Positions 25,488 through 39,323 of a stretch of DNA of 64,000 nt are shown in pieces. Position 1 is the first letter of the stretch, and the number at the start of each line of letters is the position of its first letter. The stretch covers positions 1,107,501-1,171,500 of the forward strand of contig NZ_CP157875.1 of NCBI RefSeq assembly GCF_040215105.1, read 5' to 3'. The DNA comes from Aeromonas veronii. Lineage in GTDB: Bacteria; Pseudomonadota; Gammaproteobacteria; Enterobacterales; Aeromonadaceae. Made by a program: the position numbers and the translations under genes. The notes beneath the pieces were generated by a model. It was not told the origin of the DNA. It was given only the letters and a program-made list of their open reading frames with translations, and did no database searches.

Positions 25488-26033
25488 ATGCTGGAACAAG
25501 AGATAAGCCGACGCCGTCTGCTGCTGGGGGCCGGTTGCCTGATGGGCACCAGCCTGTTGTCGTTCCCCGCCATGGCGAGCCGCAGTACCTCGGGGCGAGA
25601 GTTGAGCTTCTTCAACCTCAATACCGGCGAGCGGGTGCAGGCCAGCTATTGGGAGAACGGCCACTATCTGACCGATGGGTTGGCAGAACTTAATCATATC
25701 TTCCGCGATTACCGCAGAAATGAAGTGTTTAATATCGATAAGAAGCTGTTTGATCAACTGTTTCTGCTGCAGCACAAGCTGGGGCGAAAAGGGGAAATCC
25801 AGCTGATCTCCGGTTATCGCTCCCCTCAGACGAACAATCAGAAGCGTCGCAAGAGCCGGGGGGTCGCCAAGCACAGCTACCATACCCTGGGGCAGGCGGT
25901 GGACGTGCGCATTCCCGGGGTGCAACTGGCCCACCTGCGCAAGGCGGCCCTCAACCTCAAGGTGGGTGGCGTCGGCTACTACCCATCCGACAACTTCGTG
26001 CACCTTGATACCGGCCCCGTCCGCAGTTGGTGA
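25488..26033 (+). CDS. mepK: Murein DD-endopeptidase MepK (YcbK)
   Basis: The 181-residue product begins with a twin-arginine-like signal (SRRRLLLGAGCLMG). The M15-like YcbK domain shows FFNLNTGERVQASYW, LISGYRSPQTNNQ with an arginine and a zinc-site region, SYHTLGQAVDVRIPG, and the final GGVGYYPSDNFVHLDTGP. These match E. coli YcbK/MepK, which cleaves mDAP-mDAP (3-3) cross-links, the bonds that LdtD makes. An upstream ATG at 25473 is also possible. The open frame reaches back to 25368 but covers the terminator. The pairing of ldtD and mepK thus joins synthesis and breakage of the same cross-link. Confidence 0.88.
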   Translation: MLEQEISRRRLLLGAGCLMGTSLLSFPAMASRSTSGRELSFFNLNTGERVQASYWENGHYLTDGLAELNHIFRDYRRNEVFNIDKKLFDQLFLLQHKLGRKGEIQLISGYRSPQTNNQKRRKSRGVAKHSYHTLGQAVDVRIPGVQLAHLRKAALNLKVGGVGYYPSDNFVHLDTGPVRSW

Positions 26034-26159
26034 TAGTAAGCGAATGCGGTCGCGCTGAGCCGTGATGGTTTCGTGTTGGGCTTCATTCGAAATCCACCCA
26101 TGCTGGCAATCAGGGGGCGTCAACTGCTAGGCTCTGGTCACTAGCCAGAGGAGAGAGAG

Positions 26160-26411
26160 ATGAAGCAGATCCTGATCGGGGGAATGATCGCCCTGTTGTT
26201 GACCGGTTGCAGCAAGCTGAACCGGGAGAACTACGACAAGTTGAAAGTGGGCATGAGTTATGCCGAAGCCAGTACCGTGCTCGGCAAGGCGGATCGCTGC
26301 GACGATGCGCTCGGCACCACCAGCTGCCTCTGGGGCAAGGATGGCAAGAACATCCAGGTGCGTTTCATCGCCGACAAGGCCACCTTCTTCAGCTCGGAAG
26401 GGATCAACTGA
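26160..26411 (+). CDS. Small lipoprotein, SmpA/BamE-like fold
   Basis: The 83-residue product has a lipoprotein signal with LLLTGC and a short domain: YDKLKVGMSYAEASTVLG, a cysteine pair, then LWGKDGKNIQVRFI and KATFFSSEG. The KVGMSYAEV-type helix followed by a beta sheet is typical of the DUF3862/SmpA-OmlA group. Its job is unknown; membership in the outer-membrane lipoproteins is inferred. GAGGAGAGAG before the ATG at 26160 is a strong ribosome site. It is a single gene with its own terminator. Confidence 0.8.
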   Translation: MKQILIGGMIALLLTGCSKLNRENYDKLKVGMSYAEASTVLGKADRCDDALGTTSCLWGKDGKNIQVRFIADKATFFSSEGIN

Positions 26412-26437
26412 GGCGCATTCGTGCCGTCCCCCCCAAT

Positions 26438-26465
26438 AAAAAAAGCGCCTTCCGGCGCTTTTTTT
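26438..26465 (+). terminator. Intrinsic terminator after the small lipoprotein gene
   Basis: AAAAAAAGCGCC and GGCGCTTTTTTT pair around a short loop. A long T run follows on the plus strand and a T run on the minus strand too, so it may also serve the convergent gene. Confidence 0.88.
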
Positions 26466-26506
26466 ATTGGTCGTTATCCGCCCATTCTGGCCAGAAGCTG
26501 GCGTGC

Positions 26507-27121
26507 TCAGTGGGTGGCGTACTGGTAATTGAAGGTAGGCAGTCCCCACTTGAAACGTACCGCCAGCAGCCGCATCACGAAGCCGATCCCCAGGGCACCG
26601 AAGGCGGCCCAATCATTGGGGAGCCCCTGATCCAGCGCGAGACAGTAGAGCCCGGCCGTGACCAGGGAGACGGCGGCATAGAGCTCGCGCCGAAACACCA
26701 GCGGGATGCGTTGGCACAGGAGATCCCGCAGTACGCCACCGAAGACCCCGGTCACTACCGCCATGATGCAGGCGATGCCGGCACCGTGCCCCATCTCCAG
26801 CGCCCGGGCCGCCCCGAAGATGGAGAAGACCACCAGTCCCAGCGCATCCAGCGCCATGAACAGCTTGCCGAGATAGCGCATCAGGGGGGCCGAGATGACC
26901 CCGACCATGGCGGCGCCCGCCACCAGCAGCACATATTCGGGATGTTCCACCCAGAGCAATGGGTAGTGCCCCAGCAGCACGTCCCGGATGGTGCCGCCAC
27001 CGATGGCGGTGGCAGAGGCGATGATCACTACGCCAAACAGATCCATCCGTCGCCGACCCGCCGCCAGCGCGCCGGTCATCCCTTCGGCCACCAGGCCGAG
27101 CAAGAAGAGTGCATGTAACAT
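26507..27121 (-). CDS. TRIC/UPF0126 family cation channel-like membrane protein
   Basis: The 204-residue product is made of two similar halves, each three membrane helices with a glycine-rich motif: AIGGGTIRDVLLGHYPL in the first and FGGVLRDLLCQRIPL in the second. This is the UPF0126 family (E. coli YicG/YadS), whose bacterial members have been shown to form trimeric intracellular cation-type channels. Ion preference here is unknown. The gene stands alone, with the start MLHALFLLGLVAEGM at 27121. Confidence 0.86.
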   Translation of the reverse strand: MLHALFLLGLVAEGMTGALAAGRRRMDLFGVVIIASATAIGGGTIRDVLLGHYPLLWVEHPEYVLLVAGAAMVGVISAPLMRYLGKLFMALDALGLVVFSIFGAARALEMGHGAGIACIMAVVTGVFGGVLRDLLCQRIPLVFRRELYAAVSLVTAGLYCLALDQGLPNDWAAFGALGIGFVMRLLAVRFKWGLPTFNYQYATH

Positions 27122-27216
27122 GAGTAATACCAGGGGACGAGAAAGGACCGCATCCTAACAATCCAGCAATGGCGCGGCAAGCATAGTCGACATTGCATTA
27201 GATTAAGTAATGAGAA

Positions 27217-27232
27217 GGGGGCTTTCGCCCCC
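27217..27232 (-). terminator. Probable terminator after cysZ
   Basis: GGGGGC and GCCCCC form a six-base stem with a TTTC loop, 24 bases after the cysZ stop. The T run on the minus strand is weak (TTCTCATT). Confidence 0.5.
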
Positions 27233-27255
27233 ACTTTAGGTTATGCCTGAACCGG

Positions 27256-28020
27256 TTAACGGCGCAGTTGTTCGGCCCGGTATTGATCCACCCACATGGC
27301 GGTGGCGCCGCAGATGGCGACCGGCATCACGAACAGGTTCACCACCGGAATGGCGGAGAAGAGGGTCACCAGGGCACCGAAGCTCAGGCACTTGCCACGA
27401 CGCTGCTTGAGGGCGTCGCGCATGGTGGTGAAGTCGATCTTGTGGTTGTCGAACGGGTAGTCCACGTACTGGATAGCCATCATCCAGGCACTAAACAGGA
27501 ACCAGAGCACGGGAGCCAGGGTCTGGCCCACCACGGGGATGAGGAACAGGATCAGGCAGCCGATGGCCTTGGGCAGATAGTACTTGAGCTTGGTCCACTC
27601 GCGGCCGAAGGTGCGCGGCACATCTTTGACCACGTCCAGCATGCCGGTGTCGCTCATGGTTTCGCCGGTGAGGATCTGTTCCACCTTCTCCGCCAGCAGG
27701 CCATTGAAGGGGGCTGCTATCCAGTTCGTCACCGAGCTGAAGATAAAGGAGAACACCACCAGTATTGTGATGAGGGCGATGGGCCAGAGCAGGTAGTCGA
27801 GCCAGCTGAGCCAGGACGGGATCTGCTGATGCAGCCAGGCAAACAGGCCGTCCAGCTGCAGTAGCAGCGCGTAGAAGGCGCCGGCGAACAGCACCACGTT
27901 GACCAGCAACGGGATCATCACGAAGGTGCGGATCCCGGGCTGGCGGATGAGGGAAAAGCCGCGCAGGAAGTAGTCAGCACCGCTGACCGAGTCTTTGACC
28001 ATCTTGGGGGATTGGCTCAT
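27256..28020 (-). CDS. cysZ: Sulfate transporter CysZ
   Basis: The 254-residue product matches E. coli CysZ (253) in length and features: [19 protein letters not shown] at the start, long hydrophobic hairpins, [15 protein letters not shown], and a central [19 protein letters not shown]. CysZ is a proton-coupled or channel-like sulfate importer for cysteine synthesis. No cysK follows here, whereas it does in Enterobacteria. The GAGCT before the ATG at 28020 is a weak ribosome site. The divergent gene is smc, some 110 bases away. Confidence 0.92.
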   Translation of the reverse strand: MSQSPKMVKDSVSGADYFLRGFSLIRQPGIRTFVMIPLLVNVVLFAGAFYALLLQLDGLFAWLHQQIPSWLSWLDYLLWPIALITILVVFSFIFSSVTNWIAAPFNGLLAEKVEQILTGETMSDTGMLDVVKDVPRTFGREWTKLKYYLPKAIGCLILFLIPVVGQTLAPVLWFLFSAWMMAIQYVDYPFDNHKIDFTTMRDALKQRRGKCLSFGALVTLFSAIPVVNLFVMPVAICGATAMWVDQYRAEQLRR

Positions 28021-28129
28021 CTGAGCTCCATCTGTTAACGGGAAACTGCCTGCATATTACAAACAAGCTTTTGATTTGGTAAAGTCGCCTGCCCGCCTCT
28101 TCGACATTTCGTTACCCAGATAGGCCCTC

Positions 28130-31504
<3,375 letters not shown>

Positions 31505-31519
31505 AAAGAGAAGCAGCTA

Positions 31520-32641
31520 ATGCAGGAATTGCGTTACATCTTGGTTGCCCTGGGCGGAATTGCCATTGCGGCATTGCTCATTCACGGGTTGTGGAGCAAC
31601 AGAAAGAACCGTCAGGCACCGATCAAGGAAAAACCCCTTGGCCGGATGGAATCCAAGTCGCGGGAACGTGACAACGATGCGTTTGACAGCGATGGCATCG
31701 GTCAGGTGCGGGTGGTCAGTGGTGGCCGTCGTGCCGAACCCAAGCTGCGTGGCGATGAAGCCCGCCAGCCGGAAGCCATCCGCCGTGCACCCGCCCCCGA
31801 CTTCGACGACGAGGATGATGACGCCGACCTGCCGCCCCCTGTGGTTCGCAAGCCCGCTCCCCGTCCGGTCGCGCCAGCCCCTGCTCCCGCCTATGAGGAA
31901 GAGGAGTATGATGAGCCGAGCCCCGAGCCCGTCGAGGAGGCCCCTGCCGCGCCGGTACGCAAGCCTGCCCAGGTCATTCGTCGCACCCCGGTACACAGAT
32001 CCCGTCCTCAGCGTGAGCCCATGATGCAACCGCTGGATGAAGAGCCGCTGGTGGAGCCGGCCTATGCCCAGGCGCCGACCTTTGGTGCCCGTGCGCCAGC
32101 TCCCGAACCTCAGCCCCGTCAGGCCGCCCCCGCTCCTGTTTATGAAGAGCCGGAGTATGATGACGAGCCCGCCTACGAAGAGCCCGAATCTGCCCCCATG
32201 CGGGAACCGGTCGAGAAGATCTGGCAGGATGTCTATGTCATCAACCTGATGGCGCGTCCCGGTCAGGATCTGCAAGGGGCGACCCTGCTCTCTTCCCTGC
32301 TGGCGCTTGGCTTCAAGTTTGGCGAGATGGACATCTTCCACCGTCACGAAGACTTGGGTGGCAAGGGGGAAGTGCTCTTCTCCATGATCAACATGGTCAA
32401 ACCGGGCACCTTCAACCCCTATCGCATGGAACAGTTCAGTACACCGGGCGTGTCCCTCTTCATGCAACTGCCCCTGCGCAGCAACGCCGCCTTCGCGTTC
32501 GAGCACATGTTGCAGGCCGCTGACCAGCTGGCGAGCGATCTCGATGCCATGCTGACCGACGCGAGCCGCAGCCCGCTCAGCGACGATGACATCGCCCGCT
32601 ATCGTCAGGAGCTGGCGGCTTACGAGGCCAGCCGCGACTGA
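31520..32641 (+). CDS. zipA: Cell division protein ZipA
   Basis: ZipA tethers FtsZ to the inner membrane at the division site. The 373-residue product has one N-terminal membrane segment (residues 4 to 24) and a short basic patch. A long proline-, alanine- and glutamate-rich linker follows (about 80 to 230) with repeated acidic runs such as YEEEEYDEPSPEP. The C-terminal FtsZ-binding domain begins at DVYVINLMARPGQD. The P/Q-type linker is a family hallmark, here more acidic than usual. It starts 15 bases after smc and may be co-transcribed with it. A terminator separates it from ligA. Confidence 0.93.
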   Translation: MQELRYILVALGGIAIAALLIHGLWSNRKNRQAPIKEKPLGRMESKSRERDNDAFDSDGIGQVRVVSGGRRAEPKLRGDEARQPEAIRRAPAPDFDDEDDDADLPPPVVRKPAPRPVAPAPAPAYEEEEYDEPSPEPVEEAPAAPVRKPAQVIRRTPVHRSRPQREPMMQPLDEEPLVEPAYAQAPTFGARAPAPEPQPRQAAPAPVYEEPEYDDEPAYEEPESAPMREPVEKIWQDVYVINLMARPGQDLQGATLLSSLLALGFKFGEMDIFHRHEDLGGKGEVLFSMINMVKPGTFNPYRMEQFSTPGVSLFMQLPLRSNAAFAFEHMLQAADQLASDLDAMLTDASRSPLSDDDIARYRQELAAYEASRD

Positions 32642-32660
32642 GCCTCTGTTGTCTGAATTG

Positions 32661-32689
32661 AAAAATGCGGTACCTGGTACCGCATTTTT
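32661..32689. terminator. Terminator between zipA and ligA
   Basis: AAAAATGCGGTACC and GGTACCGCATTTTT form a perfect 14-base inverted repeat around one base. A T run ends it on both strands. Confidence 0.88.
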
Positions 32690-32703
32690 GTTTGTGCGGT
32701 TAA

Positions 32704-34743
<2,040 letters not shown>

Positions 34744-34756
34744 AACCTGGCGTTAC

Positions 34757-34795
34757 AATACGACAAACCCGGCCGATGGCCGGGTTTGTCGTATT
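34757..34795. terminator. Long perfect inverted repeat between convergent ligA and binding-protein genes
   Basis: Two 18-base arms, each running from AATACGACAAACCC into GGCC, pair around a GAT loop. No clear T run follows on either strand, though both sides end in GTATT. It probably works as a bidirectional terminator between the convergent genes. Confidence 0.65.
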
Positions 34796-34817
34796 CAAGG
34801 GGCAATCGTTGCCAGAG

Positions 34818-35789
34818 TCAGTCGTGCCATTGGGTCTTGGCTTGCCATTTGTCGGGGAGTTGGAGATGCCAGCGGGCCAGTTCATCACGGCTGAATACAT
34901 ACTCCCCACGTATGGCGGCGCGGGGTGACAGGGCGCCGGGAGAGGTGCCCGCCAGGATGGCGTTGGTCAGTTCGGCGGCTCGCTCCCCCTGGGCGTGACC
35001 ATTGAGTACCAGGCCGCCGATGGCCCGTCCCTTGCCCACGGAGAACTCCCAGAAGGAGAACAGGGGCACGGGGCTGTGCTGGCTGGTCCACTCCAGCACC
35101 TGTTGCTCGCTCACGTGCTCGCCCCGCTCATCCACCAGCGTGTGGTAGAGACCGATGAAGAGGGCCCCGTAGCCCTTTTCCCGGCTGCTGAGCACGGCCT
35201 CTTGCCAGCGCCGGAAGTCATTGAGCTGCTGGTTGCTGACCCGGGTATGCCCCACCCGTGGTTTGGGTTGGTCATTGAACTCATCCGCGATGGCGGTGCG
35301 GGATACCTCGCTCTGATCAAACAGCACCAGGGCCTTGTCGATCCCCCCCATCAGCTGACTCATCTCGCTGATGTTGCGCTTGAGCAAGGGCCGCTCCAGC
35401 ACGCCGGTGATCCTGGGGTGCCCCACCAATCCCTTGTGACGGGGATTCTCGTTCATGCCGAGGAAGACCACGGGGGTGCCTGCGGTGGCGATGCGTCGGG
35501 CGAGGGCGTTGATGGCGTTGTCGTCCCCAAGCACCACCAGATCCGGTTTGCGTTGCCGGTAAGCCGCCATCGCCTGTTCGGTGATAAGGGGCATCGCCGC
35601 AGTAGGCTGACGCTTGGTGTCCATGTAGAAGTAGTGGACGTGATGCCCTTCCTTGAGGTGTGCCTGCAGGCTGGCGCTGTAGGTTTGATCCCACAGGTTG
35701 TCCGGGTGATAGCTGCTGATCACCAGAACCTCGGCCGCCCGAAGCGGCAGCGACAGCAAGAGTGTGAACAGCAACATCACCTTGAACAC
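34818..35789 (-). CDS. Periplasmic ABC-type substrate-binding-like protein (PF04392-like)
   Basis: The product (323 residues from a GTG at 35789, 319 from an ATG at 35777) has a signal peptide (LLFTLLLSLPLRAA) and a two-lobe binding fold: EVLVISSYHPDNLWDQTY, DLVVLGDDNAINALAR, TPVVFLGMNENPR and the closing RAIGGLVLNGHAQG. Such sequences resemble the ABC_sub_bind family and the sensor regions of some histidine kinases. No permease is adjacent and it probably stands alone. Of the two starts the GTG has a better ribosome site (AGAGG nine bases upstream). Ligand unknown. It converges with ligA. Confidence 0.75.
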   Translation of the reverse strand: MFKVMLLFTLLLSLPLRAAEVLVISSYHPDNLWDQTYSASLQAHLKEGHHVHYFYMDTKRQPTAAMPLITEQAMAAYRQRKPDLVVLGDDNAINALARRIATAGTPVVFLGMNENPRHKGLVGHPRITGVLERPLLKRNISEMSQLMGGIDKALVLFDQSEVSRTAIADEFNDQPKPRVGHTRVSNQQLNDFRRWQEAVLSSREKGYGALFIGLYHTLVDERGEHVSEQQVLEWTSQHSPVPLFSFWEFSVGKGRAIGGLVLNGHAQGERAAELTNAILAGTSPGALSPRAAIRGEYVFSRDELARWHLQLPDKWQAKTQWHD

Positions 35790-35980
35790 TTGAATTTCCC
35801 TCTGGAGGAGACTGTTCCCAGTATGTGTGTTTTGTCCGGCGGATGCTTCGGTCAATTGTTGTCGGATGATGCCATTCTCACCCAGGGTCACCGGATCCGC
35901 CCCAGCCCGCCCCCCGTCTGGGGTTGGTTGTTGGGGGCTCTTTTGACGCTGGTTGTGAACTGCGCCACTCCTTCCAAAAC

Positions 35981-35994
35981 CTGATGTGGATCAA
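35981..35994. promoter_or_regulatory. FNR-like binding site upstream of nrdD
   Basis: CTGAT-GTGG-ATCAA matches the FNR consensus TTGAT-N4-ATCAA at all but one position. It fits anaerobic activation of the oxygen-sensitive ribonucleotide reductase that follows. Confidence 0.6.
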
Positions 35995-36024
35995 GAAACA
36001 GGGGGCGGCTTTGGTGCCTAATAG

Positions 36025-36070
36025 ACACCACATATAGGTATGAACTCTAATTTTAACCCTATATGTTGTG
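36025..36070. promoter_or_regulatory. Pair of NrdR-like boxes upstream of nrdD
   Basis: ACACCACATATAGGTA (36025-36040) and AACCCTATATGTTGTG (36055-36070) resemble the NrdR consensus ACACWATATATWGTGT. Their centres are 30 bases apart, close to three helix turns, as for tandem NrdR boxes in other nrd promoters. NrdR represses nrd genes when dATP is high. The second box is close to the inverse of the first. Confidence 0.55.
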
Positions 36071-36223
36071 TTATTAAGCTGTGCATAAGTCGTTGTCTCC
36101 CCAGTGTCAGCCCAGGCGCCAAGCCTCGGCTGCCTTTATTTGCGCCGAGGACAGAGCGTGGGGGAGGGAGCCTATCAGGGTGAGCCAAGGGTGATAGCCT
36201 GGCCTTTAACGCGGGGAATAGAG

Positions 36224-38341
36224 ATGAAACCGGTTGTGATAAAACGTGATGGATGTCGCGCGCCATTCAATGCCCAGTTGATCGCCGAGGCGGTGAGCCG
36301 GGCGGCGGCAGCAGTCAGTCAGGCCAATCCCGGGCTGGGTGAGCAGGTGGCGACCGCCGTCAGCCTGGAGCTGGAAGGGCGGGCCGAGGTGGACATCCAC
36401 GAGATCCAGAACCGGGTCGAAAATCATCTGATGGCCTCCGACGACAAGGCCATCGCCCGTGCCTACATCGAATACCGTCATGACCGGGATCTGGCCCGCG
36501 AGGCCCGTGGTCGCCTCGCTCAGGATATCCGTGGTTTGGTGGAGCAGACCAATGCGGCCCTGCTCAACGAGAACGCCAACAAGGACTCCAAGGTGATCCC
36601 GACCCAGCGGGATCTGCTGGCGGGCATCGTCGCCAAGCACTACGCCACCAGCAACATGCTGCCCCGCGAGGTGGTGCAGGCCCACGAGAGCGGCGATCTG
36701 CATTTCCACGATCTCGACTATTCCCCTTTCTTCCCCATGTTCAACTGCATGTTGATCGATTTGCAGGGGATGCTGACCCACGGCTTCAAGATGGGCAACG
36801 CGGAGATCGATACTCCGAAATCCATCAGCACCGCCACTGCGGTGACGGCCCAGATCATCGCCCAGGTGGCGAGCCACATCTATGGCGGCACCACCATCAA
36901 CCGTATCGACGAGGTGCTGGCTCCCTATGTGACCATCAGTTGGCAGAAGCATCGGGAAGTGGCCGAGGAGTGGGGCATTGCGGACGTGGATGCCTACGCC
37001 ATGGCCCGCACCGAGAAGGAGTGTCACGACGCCTTCCAGTCCCTGGAATACGAAGTGAACACCCTGCACACCGCCAACGGTCAGACCCCCTTCGTCACCT
37101 TCGGCTTCGGCCTGGGGGACAGCTGGGAATCTCGCCTCATCCAGCGTGCCATCCTCGGCAACCGCATCGCCGGTCTTGGCAAGAACAGGAAGACGGCGGT
37201 GTTCCCGAAACTGGTGTTTGCCATCAAGGATGGCCTCAACCACAAGGTCGGGGATCCCAATTACGACATCAAGCAGCTGGCGCTGGAGTGCGCCTCCAAG
37301 CGGATGTATCCGGACATCCTCAACTACGACCAGGTGGTCAAGGTGACTGGTTCCTTCAAGACCCCCATGGGCTGCCGCTCCTTCCTCGGTGCCTACGAGG
37401 AAAATGGCGAGCTCATCCATGAGGGGCGCAACAACATCGGGGTGGTGAGCTTGAACTTGCCGCGCATCGCCCTGAAATCCCGGGACGAGGCGGACTTCTG
37501 GGACCGGCTGGACGCCGCCCTACGGGTCGCCAAGACGGCGCTCATGTATCGCATCAAGCGCCTCGACGGGGTCAAGGCCCGGGTCGCCCCCATCCTCTAC
37601 ATGGAAGGGGCCTGCGGGGTGCGCTTGAAAGCCGACGACAACGTTAGCGAGATCTTCAAGCACGGCCGCGCCTCCATTTCGCTGGGCTACATCGGGGTGC
37701 ACGAGACCATCAATGCACTATTCGGTACCCAGACCCATCTGTTCGACAGCGAGGCGCTGCGCCAGAAGGCCGTCGACATCATCGCCCGGCTGCGGGCCGC
37801 GACCGACGAGTGGAAAGAGGAGACCGGTTACGGCTTCAGCCTCTACTCCACCCCGAGCGAAAACCTCTGTACCCGTTTCTGCCGCATCGATGCCAAGGAG
37901 TTCGGGGTGGTGGCCGGGGTGACCGACAAGGGGTACTACACCAACAGCTTCCATCTGGACGTTGAGAAACAGGTGAACCCCTACGACAAGCTGGACTTCG
38001 AGGCAGCTTATCCGCCCATCGCCAACGGCGGCTTCATCTGCTACGGCGAGTACCCCAACATCCAGCACAACCTGGAAGCGCTGGAGAACGTCTGGGACTA
38101 CAGCTACGACAAGGTGCCCTACTACGGCACCAACACCCCCATCGACGAGTGCTACGACTGCGGCTTCACCGGCGAGTTCGAGTGCACCTCCAAGGGCTTC
38201 ACCTGCCCGCGCTGCGGCAACCATGATCCGGCCAAGGTGTCGGTGACCCGTCGTGTCTGCGGCTACCTCGGCAGCCCGGATGCGCGTCCCTTCAACGCGG
38301 GCAAGCAGGAAGAGGTCAAGCGCCGCGTCAAGCACATGTAA
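36224..38341 (+). CDS. nrdD: Anaerobic ribonucleoside-triphosphate reductase
   Basis: NrdD reduces ribonucleoside triphosphates to deoxy forms in the absence of oxygen through a glycyl radical. The 705-residue product has an N-terminal ATP-cone (MKPVVIKRDGCRAPFNAQLI, residues 1 to 95), the catalytic barrel, a four-cysteine zinc site (CYDCG and CPRCG, about 642 to 665) and the C-terminal radical loop RVCGYLGSP, whose glycine near 680 is made a radical by NrdG. It matches the E. coli enzyme (712) well. The ATG at 36224 is taken because the cone starts there; frames upstream run through the leader. nrdG follows after a hairpin. Confidence 0.96.
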   Translation: MKPVVIKRDGCRAPFNAQLIAEAVSRAAAAVSQANPGLGEQVATAVSLELEGRAEVDIHEIQNRVENHLMASDDKAIARAYIEYRHDRDLAREARGRLAQDIRGLVEQTNAALLNENANKDSKVIPTQRDLLAGIVAKHYATSNMLPREVVQAHESGDLHFHDLDYSPFFPMFNCMLIDLQGMLTHGFKMGNAEIDTPKSISTATAVTAQIIAQVASHIYGGTTINRIDEVLAPYVTISWQKHREVAEEWGIADVDAYAMARTEKECHDAFQSLEYEVNTLHTANGQTPFVTFGFGLGDSWESRLIQRAILGNRIAGLGKNRKTAVFPKLVFAIKDGLNHKVGDPNYDIKQLALECASKRMYPDILNYDQVVKVTGSFKTPMGCRSFLGAYEENGELIHEGRNNIGVVSLNLPRIALKSRDEADFWDRLDAALRVAKTALMYRIKRLDGVKARVAPILYMEGACGVRLKADDNVSEIFKHGRASISLGYIGVHETINALFGTQTHLFDSEALRQKAVDIIARLRAATDEWKEETGYGFSLYSTPSENLCTRFCRIDAKEFGVVAGVTDKGYYTNSFHLDVEKQVNPYDKLDFEAAYPPIANGGFICYGEYPNIQHNLEALENVWDYSYDKVPYYGTNTPIDECYDCGFTGEFECTSKGFTCPRCGNHDPAKVSVTRRVCGYLGSPDARPFNAGKQEEVKRRVKHM

Positions 38342-38361
38342 GCAGGCGGCCAAGCAATGAG

Positions 38362-38391
38362 ATGGCTCCTGATGATGAGGGAGCCATTTTT
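38362..38391 (+). terminator. Terminator-like hairpin between nrdD and nrdG
   Basis: ATGGCTCC (38362-38369) and GGAGCCAT (38380-38387) pair with a ten-base loop, followed by five T residues. It lies 20 bases after nrdD and 40 before nrdG. It may cause partial termination, giving less of the activase than of the reductase. Confidence 0.55.
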
Positions 38392-38430
38392 ATTGGCGGA
38401 CCCAGTGCCCGCGATGGGGGAGGAGAGAAG

Positions 38431-38940
38431 ATGCATTACCACCAGTACTACCCGGTTGATGTGATCAACGGGCCCGGCACCCGTGCCACCCTGTTCGTGT
38501 CGGGCTGCGAGCACCAGTGCCCCGGCTGCTACAACCAGAGCACCTGGCGCCTCGACGGTGGCAAGCCGTTCGATGAAGCCATGAGCGATCGCATCATCCT
38601 GGATCTCAACGACACGCGCATCAAGCGGCGCGGGCTGTCGCTGTCGGGCGGCGATCCGCTTCACCCCGCCAACGTGCCCTTTGTGCTGGCACTGGTAAAA
38701 CGGGTGCGGGCCGAGTGCCCGGGCAAGGACATCTGGTGCTGGACCGGTTATCTGCTTGGCGAGCTCAGCCCGGCCCAGCGGGAGCTGGTCGCCTTGCTGG
38801 ATGTGCTGGTGGATGGCAAGTTCGAGAAGGGGCTGGCGGATCCGGGTCTGCTCTGGCGCGGCAGCAGCAATCAGCAGATCCATGATCTCAACGGCTGGCG
38901 AAAAAGCGGGGAGCGGATCCCATGCCTGGTTTGCAGTTGA
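38431..38940 (+). CDS. nrdG: Anaerobic ribonucleotide reductase activating protein
   Basis: NrdG is the radical-SAM activase that makes the glycyl radical on NrdD. The 169-residue product starts MHYHQYYPVDVINGPG and carries the cysteine motif CEHQCPGCYN (CxxxCxxC, ligating the 4Fe-4S cluster) near residue 26, and LSLSGGDPLHP for SAM. It is about 15 residues longer than E. coli NrdG (154), the extra part being at the C terminus (HDLNGWRKSGERIPCLVCS), where a CLVC pair is present. GGAGGAGAG before the ATG at 38431 decides the start; an in-frame ATG 23 codons upstream lies in the hairpin. Confidence 0.94.
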   Translation: MHYHQYYPVDVINGPGTRATLFVSGCEHQCPGCYNQSTWRLDGGKPFDEAMSDRIILDLNDTRIKRRGLSLSGGDPLHPANVPFVLALVKRVRAECPGKDIWCWTGYLLGELSPAQRELVALLDVLVDGKFEKGLADPGLLWRGSSNQQIHDLNGWRKSGERIPCLVCS

Positions 38941-38996
38941 GGCCAAGGCTGTTTATGGTTAGGCCAAGCCCGAATCATCTTTAACGAGGAACCCTG

Positions 38997-39167
38997 ATGA
39001 ACAATCTGCTCAAGATCCTGCTGGCCATCTTCCTGCCCCCGGTCTGCGCCTTTATCCAGGTCGGTTTCAGCCTGCATTTCTTAATCAACATAGTGCTGAC
39101 TCTGCTTGGTGGTTTGCCCGGCATGGTGCATGCGCTCTGGCTGGTGGTGACCGACAAGCGCGCGTGA
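38997..39167 (+). CDS. Pmp3/YqaE-family small membrane protein
   Basis: A 56-residue frame reads MNNLLKILLAIFLPPVC and then AFIQVGFSLHFLINIVLT, closing with LGGLPGMVHALWLV. Two hydrophobic helices and the LPP and LPGMVHALW motifs are the hallmark of the UPF0057 (Pmp3/YqaE) family. Homologues help membrane potential and salt tolerance; the function here is inferred only. CGAGGAACC before the ATG is a suitable ribosome site. The gene lies 56 bases after nrdG and has its own terminator. Confidence 0.85.
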   Translation: MNNLLKILLAIFLPPVCAFIQVGFSLHFLINIVLTLLGGLPGMVHALWLVVTDKRA

Positions 39168-39186
39168 TGGAGTCTTCGTCCTGAAC

Positions 39187-39214
39187 AAAGGCCAGCCTCG
39201 GGGTTGGCCTTTTT
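39187..39214 (+). terminator. Intrinsic terminator after the Pmp3-like gene
   Basis: AAAGGCCAGCC pairs with GGTTGGCCTTT (one G-T pair), followed by a T run. Confidence 0.82.
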
Positions 39215-39323
39215 GTTGCCCGCCAGATGGGGGCTTCCCGAATGGACTTCTCTACCTGACAATTCCGGGCAGGATAAGCGGCTGTTCAAGGCGTTGAACG
39301 GCCATGACACAGGGAGTTGTGAA

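Larger units (their letters stand above)
35790..36223. other. Regulatory intergenic region upstream of nrdD
   Basis: About 430 bases separate the binding-protein gene from nrdD. The first part (35790-35970) is GC-rich with no gene I trust. The second part holds an FNR-like site and two NrdR-like boxes, listed separately, and an AT-rich promoter zone at 36020-36085. From about 36090 to 36223 lies the nrdD leader. Frames through this leader are open, but the first good ribosome site is at the ATG 36224. Confidence 0.5.

Noticed and set aside
26207..27118. 303-codon plus-strand frame over the lipoprotein and TRIC genes
   Set aside because: It runs through the terminator and antisense to the TRIC gene, with no domain features.
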